This document shows positions 57,603-64,000 of a DNA stretch of 64,000 bases, piece by piece (positions within the stretch are counted from its first letter, which is position 1; each line of letters starts with the position of its first letter). The position numbers and the translations under genes were made by a program. The stretch is from NCBI GenBank assembly GCA_022495995.1, contig JAFEMH010002492.1, positions 1-64,000 of the forward strand, read 5' to 3'. The notes beneath the pieces are model-generated. The model worked only from the letters and a program-made list of their open reading frames with translations. It searched no databases and was not told the origin of the DNA. This DNA comes from Adenophora triphylla var. japonica. Lineage: Eukaryota; Streptophyta; Magnoliopsida; Asterales; Campanulaceae.

Positions 57603-58957
57603 TAATGAGAAGTTTGATGAATATACATTGAGTAATGGGTTGTTGAGATATCAAGGCAGGTTAGTAATTGGGGAAAAGGGAGAAATGAGAAAAAAGATTG
57701 TGAAGGAGCTGCACCAGACACCATTGGGAGGGCATTCAGGGATTCAAGGGACCCTTAAAAGAGTAGCTCAATTGTTCTTTTGGCCAGGTATGAAGAGGTA
57801 TGTGCAAGAGATAATTAGTCCATGTGAAATTTGCCAACAAATAAAGAATGAAACCACTCATCCAGCTGGGCTATTACAACCATTGCCTATTCCTACTAAA
57901 CCTTGGACTGACATTGCCATGGACTTCATTGAAGGGCTGCCTTTATCTCATAATTGGGATTCAATTTTGGTGGTTGTTGATAGGTTAACCAAGTATGCCC
58001 ATTTCATCCCCCTCAAACACCCATACACAGCTTATATAGTAGCCAAACAATTTTTCAAAAATGTGTATAAGCTACATGGATTGCTTGTGACCATCACTTC
58101 AGATAGGGACAAGATTTTTCTAAGTCAATTTTGGCAGTCACTTTTCTCTCTACTGGGAACTACATTGAATCTCGAAAGCACAAAGATACCACCTTCTGCA
58201 TGTATGGACAAACCGAGAGATTAAATAGGTGTTTGGAACAGTTTTTGAGGCCACTACTAGTACCAAACCTAAGCTATGGTCTGATTGGCTGTCACTAGCA
58301 GAGTGGTGGTACAATTCAAACTTCCATACTGCCCTCAAGATGACTCCTTTCGAAGCATTATATGGATACCCACCACCCCAGGCAACATTCAGCCATGAAC
58401 AATACTGCAAGTTAGATGCAGTCGCTGATTTTATGAAGGAGAGGGATAAGCAAATCAAGACAATGAGAGAGGTATTGGCAGAAGCTCAAAATAAAATGAA
58501 GCAATTTGCTGACAGAGGTCGAAAAGAAAGAAATTTAAGGAAACGAGATTGGGTATACCTGAAACTGCAGCCTTATCGTCAAACATCCTTGGCATTACGG
58601 AAGAACTTCAAGCTATCCCCAAAGTATTTTGGCCCATTTCAGATTGAAGCAAAAGTGGGAGTTGTTGCTTACAAGCTCAAATTACCACCTACATCCAAGA
58701 TTCACCCTGTATTTCATGTGTCATTATTGAAAGCAAGAATTGGGGATGCAGTAGTCCCAAATCCTTCGCTACCTTTTGTTGAGAATGATGGCCAATTCTT
58801 GGTGGAGCCCATTGCAGTGTTGGATAGGCGCTTGGTGAAGAAAGGAAACAACCCAGCAGCTCAAGTCTTGATTCAATGGTCGAATACCTTTCCAGAAGAT
58901 GCTATGTGGGAGGATTGGGCAACCATAGCAGCCAACTTTCCTCTCTTTAATCCTTGA
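57603..58957 (+). pseudogene. Reina-like integrase with chromodomain, one frameshift
   Basis: Zinc domain: HQTPLGGHSGIQGTLKRVA and CEICQQIKNE (HHCC). Core: DIAMDFIEGLPLSHNWDSIL, VVVDRLTKYAHFIPL (first Asp) and TITSDRDKIFLSQFWQSL (second Asp). A frameshift near 58,200 separates the Glu region, and the next frame resumes PKLWSDWLSLAEWWYNSNFH. GPFQIEAKVGVVAYKL and HPVFHVSLLK follow, then a C-terminal chromodomain-like segment LIQWSNTFPEDAMWEDWATI. Ends TGA at 58,955. Confidence 0.9.
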
Positions 58958-58985
58958 GACAAGGATTTTTCGAAGGGAAAGGGAG

Positions 58986-59278
58986 TGTAACGAATTAGGT
59001 TTCGAAGGAATTTGGGGATGACCGTTGGATTTGAAATAAGGGGATACGACGTCGTTGGTTAATAAGCGTATCAGCAAGTTCAATAGCGAGCTTAGCCATA
59101 AATGTTTTCTTTAAGTAGCATGGCGTCGTTTTGTAGCTTAATTAGTTTTAATTTCAGTTACTTAAAACTACGTCGTTTTATAGTGAGAGAAGTGGCCGTT
59201 GTAAACTACGTGATTTCTCTCTCTTATGTCGCTGGGAAACGCCATTGTTGGCATAATGCATTTTACCAGAAATTTCCC

Positions 59279-59319
<41 letters not shown>

Positions 59320-59452
59320 ATTCTCTAATTTCTCTCTCATCTCATACTTTGTATTCTCTCTAATTCTCTTCTCATCCAATCTGTATCAAAATTCTCCGTT
59401 TCCATTTGAATTAATTGTCCTCATAATTGATTCAATTGGCCTGGGCATAACA
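58986..59452 (+). repeat. Reina-like 3' LTR (467 bp)
   Basis: Matches the 5' LTR. The longer size comes mainly from an expanded (CT)n tract at 59,281-59,318. Confidence 0.92.
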
Positions 59453-59490
59453 TAATCCTTTTAGGCCTTTTACATATTAAAAAATAAATA

Positions 59491-59773
59491 CTCCCACCGT
59501 CCCACCCAAGTGTGTACCAAAGTTTCTGGCACATCGATTAAGGAATAATAATAAAAAAAAGGAAAATGTGTGGTAGGAAATGAAGAGAGAGAATGAGTGA
59601 AGTTAATAGTAGGTTGGTTGAATAAATTGTATGGTAAAAAATGAAGAGAGATAATGAGTGGGTGGGATAGAGAGAATATAAAATATTAAAATCTTTGCCA
59701 TTTATGGTAGTTCACACTCGGCTGGGACGGATCAAAAGGAAAATAAGTATACACTAGGCTGGGACGAAGGGAG
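59491..59773. mobile_element. Stowaway MITE, TSD TA
   Basis: CTCCCACCGTCCCA...TGGGACGAAGGGAG, 283 bp, TA flanks. Confidence 0.85.
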
Positions 59774-59892
59774 TATATGAGGCTGACGGTTTTAGGTTTG
59801 GAACAAACATTTGTTGTGACAAATGATCTTTAACTAAACTTGTAAGAGGATTTAGTTTAAGAATAATTAAAGCTACTAAACCCTATTTTATA

Positions 59893-60070
59893 CTTCTTCC
59901 GTTCCTGAAAAATTGTCTCATTTGTCATTTTAAATTGTCTCAAAAAGTATGTTCTATTTCTAAACTTAGGCATGAATATTAGTGCAAATCTACTAAGGTA
60001 TAAGAAGGTGAAGCTCTTCCTTAATAATTACAAAATGTACAACAAAACAATCTTTTAGGGACGGAGGGAG
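59893..60070. mobile_element. Stowaway MITE, TSD TA
   Basis: CTTCTTCCGTTCC...GGGACGGAGGGAG, 178 bp, TA flanks. Confidence 0.8.
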
Positions 60071-60454
60071 TACTAGAGAAAATAGCTCCAGTTTGGACTC
60101 CGTACCCTCCGTTTTAAACAAAAATTGAGCATTTCACTTGTCAATATTTTTTAATACTCCGTATTTATTTTGTCATGTATAAAAAAAGAACAATATTTAT
60201 TAGGACTAATTCCTTCCTACCCCTCTAATCCAGATTTTAACCAATAAAAACCTATCCCAGATTCAAAACTCCAAACTCATTGAGAAGTCCAGATCAAAAT
60301 ACCGTGTAAACCCAAAACTCCTTTGACCTGATCAAATATAATTTCTAAATACCAATTTTACCCCTCCCTACGCTCCATCGACCCCGTCATCGGCGATCAC
60401 CACCACAATCACCTGAAACTGAAACCCCAACTGGAAACCAGTTCTCGCCGCCAA

Positions 60455-60571
60455 ATGATGCCGCCGTTCGGTAAGCAAATCAATATCAACGCTATGGCAC
60501 GGAAGATCGATGTAGACAATCGAATTCCTCTTCGTAATTATTACAGAATCGCCGATAATCTCCTCAAACAG
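60455..60571 (+). CDS. AMSH-like deubiquitinase, first coding exon
   Basis: 39 codons from ATG 60,455 to CAG|GTGCGC at 60,571. Contains MARKIDVDNRIPLRNYYRIA followed by DNLLKQ, the conserved start of plant AMSH-like ubiquitin thioesterases (USP8-dimerisation/MIT-like N-terminal helix; the catalytic MPN+ domain is far downstream). AMSH proteins trim K63-linked ubiquitin in endosomal sorting. An in-frame ATG at codon 14 (MARKI) could also be used. The remaining exons are beyond the window. Confidence 0.8.
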
Positions 60572-61053
60572 GTGCGCTGTTAAACTCCTTCTCTAGATAA
60601 ATTGCATTTCAATTTCGTGATTGGGCTTAAAGAACACTTTTTTTTCCATCAATTACTCGATAATTATCAGTTTTGGTATATTAGCCGATATTTATTGAGT
60701 TAACGCTGATTAATTTAGTGTTTAGTTATGGGTTTTGACCTAAGTTTCAAATAACTCTCCCCGTTTTGTTTTACTTTTATAGTGTTTTAAATTCTGAATT
60801 GTTAAACCACAGCACCAATCTATACCTATTGAGATTAATTGTTATTTTTCTACCCATATACTCCCTCCGTCTCAGCCGAAGCTTCCCATTTTGCTATTTT
60901 GGGTGTCCCGTTAAAAGCTTCCACTTTCTTTTTTTTGGCAAAGAATCTTTATTATTTCCTCCGCTCATTCTCTCTCCTAATTCACTATTACACTCACAAC
61001 ACTTTTCAAATTTACTATTTCCTCCACTAATTCTCTCTCCGATATCACTTGAT

Positions 61054-61392
61054 ATAGGACAATTCAAAGGTCTTATAGCTTCGTATATGATGTTGTTAAG
61101 TCCTATATCAGTTGCTATAGGACCATTCAAAGGTCTTAATGCGTTGGTATAAGATTGTGTGAGGTCCTATACTACTTGCTATAGGACCATCCAATGGTCT
61201 TATAGCTTTGTATATGATGTTGCCAGGTCATATACCATTTGCTATAGGACCATTCAAAGGTCTTATAGCTGTGTATATTATGTTCCCAGATCCTATACCA
61301 TTTGCTATAGGACCATTCAAATGTCTTATAGCTGTCTATATTATGTTCCCAGGTCCTATACCATTTGCTATAGGACCATTCAAAGGTCTTAT
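61054..61392. repeat. 63-bp tandem repeat, about 5.4 copies
   Basis: Unit starts ATAGGACCATTCAAAGGTCT and ends CATTTGCT. Period 63, divisible by three, which keeps frames open on both strands; these are not genes. Confidence 0.92.
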
Positions 61393-61792
61393 ACCTTAAG
61401 ATATAAGAGTAATAAAATATAAGAGTAATTATAGTCATATACCTTTAGTTATAAGACTAATTTTAGTCTTATTTTTTAAGGTATAAGACTAATTTTAGTT
61501 TTATACATTTAGGTGTAAGACCGACGGGGAGAGTGTATAAGACCGACGGAGTGGAGGTACTGTATAAGACAAATTTTCACATTTTAAAGAAAACGTAAAA
61601 ATTTGTGGTTTTTTTTTTTTACTCTTAAATTTTAAGATATAAGAGTAATTCTAGTCTTATACCCAAATATATACTTAATTAAATTTTGAATATTGAATCT
61701 CATTAATTGATTGTGAAATCTCATTTTTTTAAAATTAATTTTCCTCCACAGTTTATACTAATGAAATATATTGCAAAATTAAACGTAAACAA

Positions 61793-61860
61793 AGCATTGG
61801 CCAAGCGGTTAAGACCTTGGTTTGTAGTGGAGGGTCTAGAGTTCGAATCCCACACTCTAT
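61793..61860 (+). pseudogene. tRNA-like sequence (tRNA relic or SINE head)
   Basis: A-box-like TGGCCAAGCGG (61,798) and B-box-like AGTTCGAATCC (61,840) at normal distance, but the T stem and acceptor do not pair. It is followed by a duplicated CTCTATATTTTGATTCAATT segment. Confidence 0.5.
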
Positions 61861-62214
61861 ATTTTGATTCAATTTTTCTAAAATAACATAGAAAAGGGCG
61901 GGGTGGGCTAAGCTCTATATTTTGATTCAATTTTTAGGAACTGGACGGGAAGGAGGGGTAATCTAGGTATATTAATTACAGTGGGTTTCTGAGGAATTTC
62001 TGATCTCGATTGGGTATTTATGGGTTTGTGATCTCACTTAGGGGTCTTAGGGTCCTTGGCTCTATTTATTATGGACGGATAGAGTAAAAAAATTTGCAGT
62101 ACAGGATGGTGAAAGCTATAGTAAATAGTCCGTTGAAAACTGAATTATAAGGTGTAAATGTTTTGGTTAAAATAGGTTATTCTTATATTATATATATTAT
62201 ATAGATATTATCCC

Positions 62215-63748
62215 TGATGGATGTGTATTTACCCATCCAAATGATGCATTTTTAGGCTTTCTTTGTGTTTGATTCCCGAGTTTTATGTATGTTTGATATG
62301 GTTTGTTAGTGTTTTGATAGTTCAGGGGCTGAAGCGCAACAATGCTGAAATCTGGGACAAAACTGACATTTGGAAGTTCAAGGACCAAATGGGAAATATT
62401 GGAAAATTCAGTGACTGAACGGGAAATATGGAATTTTTGGGCGAATTTAATTTATAAAAATTCCTGGGTTAAAATGAAAAATAAAATCTCAAAGAGCGAA
62501 GTGCAAAAGAAGTCATTATAGTGGTCAAAGTGCGAAAGCAAAATCGCAAGACGAAACGAGTATATATTAATACAAACCAAGGCCATTGCATTGCCAAGGT
62601 GGTCGGCCACGCGCTGCAGTGCCGGCGAGAGAAAGAAGAGCAATTTGGGGCCAGGAGGAATGGTAATTGGGCCAAGCAAATGGGCAAGGCTGGCCGAATC
62701 AGTGTAGCAAACCTTCTGCCAATAAGGGCGTCCGCGCCAATTCACCTGGGCGACCGCGCTAAGCAAGGAATTCTCGGCCAAAGTTTCTGTTCACTAGGGC
62801 GACCGCACCATCACCAATTGCGGCCGCGCTTCACCCGATTCAGCACCAGTTTTTCAGCATAAATGAAGGGCATTTTTGGAATTTCTCAACCTAGATTGTT
62901 ACCCTAATTTTTTATATATATTCTTAGCCACGGTAGAGAGATCACATCTCAGATCATATCACATATCATATTTTAGAGTTTGGATTTTTCTTTAAACAAT
63001 TATTTGAAGAAGGAGAATTCATCAATCCAGGTTTTATTTTTTGTAAATTATGAGTAGCTAAATTCCTTAGATTTGTAGATTGTTTTGATCTTCACCGGAT
63101 TTCTATGCATTAATATTTTAATTCTTTCTATTTAATTTCTTCTAGTTCAATAATAAATCTTAATTTCTTGTTCTTAGATTTGAGACGTATGTTAAGATAC
63201 GAACTCGTCTTTGAATAATTGGGTATCGAATTCGCCATTAATTTGAGATCTTGATACATAGACCATTATTGATTGAATAACTTGGTCTGTGCCGTAATAG
63301 AATCAGATCAATGTTAGGTTCTTTAATTCTTTCGTGCTTATTGTATTCTTGGCATATTGTGGAACCGTAATAGAATTCACAATATTAAAAGAGTATTTAG
63401 GATTGTAATCCGGCCATCTAACCGTGTCGATCCTAGCTAAAGTGAATGAACCCTAGAAGTTGAGTTGATGTTTTATAAGTAAAATTCTGCATAGAATGAT
63501 GGTAAAGTGAAATCCAATCTACGAATCTCTGCTCATAATCTGTTTTCTCGTTTATTTAGTTTTTGTTATTTATTTTATGCTCTTAGTTTAAATCAAATCT
63601 ATAAACTGTGGTTATTCAATTCACTGCTTTTACTTTACTTGCTTACCAACGAGTCTCTGTGGATTCGACCCCTGCATTTGCATACTGCTACACCGATAGT
63701 GAGTACACTTGCTCGGTTTTTATTACAAGAGGGAGTTTTCCTCCATCA
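62215..63748 (+). repeat. Athila-like 5' LTR (~1.53 kb)
   Basis: Starts TGATGG, ends CCATCA (inverted termini), followed six bases later by the PBS. TATA TATATATA near 62,912. Four GC-rich boxes at 62,724-62,832. Confidence 0.8.
62724..62832. repeat. Four-box GGGCGNCCGCGC array in U3
   Basis: GGGCGTCCGCGC, GGGCGACCGCGC, GGGCGACCGCAC and GCGGCCGCGC with spacers of about 10, 37 and 11 bp. The order and spacing match the small LTR element at 33,671-33,776 read on its sense strand. Confidence 0.85.
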
Positions 63749-63754
63749 AGTTTT

Positions 63755-63772
63755 TGGCGCCGTTGCCGGGGA
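63755..63772 (+). other. Primer-binding site of Athila-like element
   Basis: TGGCGCCGTTGCCGGGGA, a PBS typical of plant Athila elements. Confidence 0.88.
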
Positions 63773-63806
63773 CTTGTTGCAAGTAAACAAGTAGGTTAAG
63801 TAGTGA

Positions 63807-64000
63807 ATGCAAGGTCGTCGTTCTTTGAAGCCTACATTGGTGCCATTGGACGACAACATAAATAGACTTGAGGAAGCATTTGAGGGCAATCCCCTCTTTA
63901 ATCCCCTTTTCTCAGATTCGGACACCGAATCAGAACCCTCCACCACCGAGGTAGAGGAAGAGAAAGCCGAGATGGCAGTACCACCGGCGCAGACTATGAA
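63807..64000 (+). CDS. Athila-like gag, N-terminus (partial at window end)
   Basis: ATG at 63,807; MQGRRSLKPTLVPLDDNINR, acidic Ser/Glu-rich stretch, then AEMAVPPAQTM at the window edge. First ATG after the PBS. Open to the end of the window. Confidence 0.65.
   Translation, partial: MQGRRSLKPTLVPLDDNINRLEEAFEGNPLFNPLFSDSDTESEPSTTEVEEEKAEMAVPPAQTM

Larger units (their letters stand above)
40213..59457 (+). mobile_element. Reina-like Ty3/gypsy chromovirus with two nested insertions, TSD TAATC
   Basis: LTRs 40,218-40,664 and 58,986-59,452, with TAATC at 40,213-40,217 and 59,453-59,457. PBS TGGTATCAAAGCA follows the 5' LTR and a purine tract GAAGGGAAAGGGAG precedes the 3' LTR. Removing the solo LTR (43,271-44,686) and the Tat element (45,424-57,597) leaves about 5.6 kb, a normal size for Reina. 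The pol order gag-PR-RT-RH-IN and C-terminal chromodomain fit. Stops and shifts make this copy inactive. Confidence 0.92.
60572..62214 (+). other. Start of AMSH-like gene intron 1
   Basis: A/T-rich. Holds a partial MITE end (60,861, CTCCCTCCGTCTCAG), a 63-bp tandem repeat and a tRNA-like sequence. No exon seen. Confidence 0.6.
62215..64000 (+). mobile_element. Athila-like Ty3/gypsy element, 5' end, cut by window end
   Basis: LTR 62,215-63,748, PBS TGGCGCCGTTGCCGGGGA at 63,755, then gag start. It sits in the first intron of the AMSH-like gene. The 3' part is outside the window. Confidence 0.8.

Noticed and set aside
61159..61438. Repeat-containing frames such as YTICYRTIQ on both strands
   Set aside because: The 63-bp period is divisible by three, which keeps several frames open. 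No start context or homology.

Overview
The window is nuclear DNA of a flowering plant, most likely a eudicot. Evidence: intron-containing plant genes, many plant LTR-retrotransposon lineages with target-site duplications (TSDs), Stowaway/Tourist MITEs and plant initiator-tRNA genes. Nearly all annotation is retroelement sequence nested inside and between three host genes. No prokaryotic operon, CRISPR array or rRNA gene is seen.

Layout. 1-10,247: decayed minus-strand Ty3/gypsy (Tat-type) element: two protease-like segments, gag, leader, primer-binding site (PBS) at 8,116-8,134 and a long 5' LTR; a related partial LTR follows to 11,080. 11,081-17,216: tandem array of a ~2.0-2.3 kb unit (one copy internally deleted, one truncated) carrying initiator tRNA-Met genes on the minus strand. 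17,582-17,817: Tourist MITE. ~17,900-21,435: decayed plus-strand Ty1/copia. 21,436-24,194: decayed minus-strand Ty1/copia whose 5' LTR sits inside an exon of a SpoU/TrmH RNA methyltransferase gene (exons at 24,195, 24,496, 26,021 and 36,195). The last intron of that gene (10 kb) holds a Stowaway MITE split by a full-length copia (27,269-33,269, TSD TATAT) and by a compact minus-strand LTR element with an open 248-codon reading frame (33,279-35,149, TSD TTTGT).

38,273-40,137: an apparently intact four-exon DNase I-like (endonuclease/exonuclease/phosphatase) gene. 40,218-59,452: a Reina-like chromovirus (TSD TAATC) interrupted by a solo LTR in reverse transcriptase (43,271-44,686) and by a 12.2-kb Tat-lineage gypsy between RNase H and integrase (45,424-57,597, TSD ACCAA); the Tat element carries an antisense ORF region and a palindromic minisatellite. 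60,455-60,571: first exon of an AMSH-like deubiquitinase gene; its intron contains a 63-bp tandem repeat and the 5' end of an Athila-like gypsy (LTR 62,215-63,748, PBS, gag start) cut by the window end.

The most unusual signal is not a gene. Several unrelated LTR families carry arrays of short GC-rich or dyad-symmetric motifs. The same four-box U3 architecture is shared by the small non-autonomous element (iMet-type PBS) and the Athila-like element (different PBS). Elsewhere, hairpin arms change on both sides together (8,430-9,066; 43,389-43,434; 52,430-52,891), which suggests selection on the symmetry.
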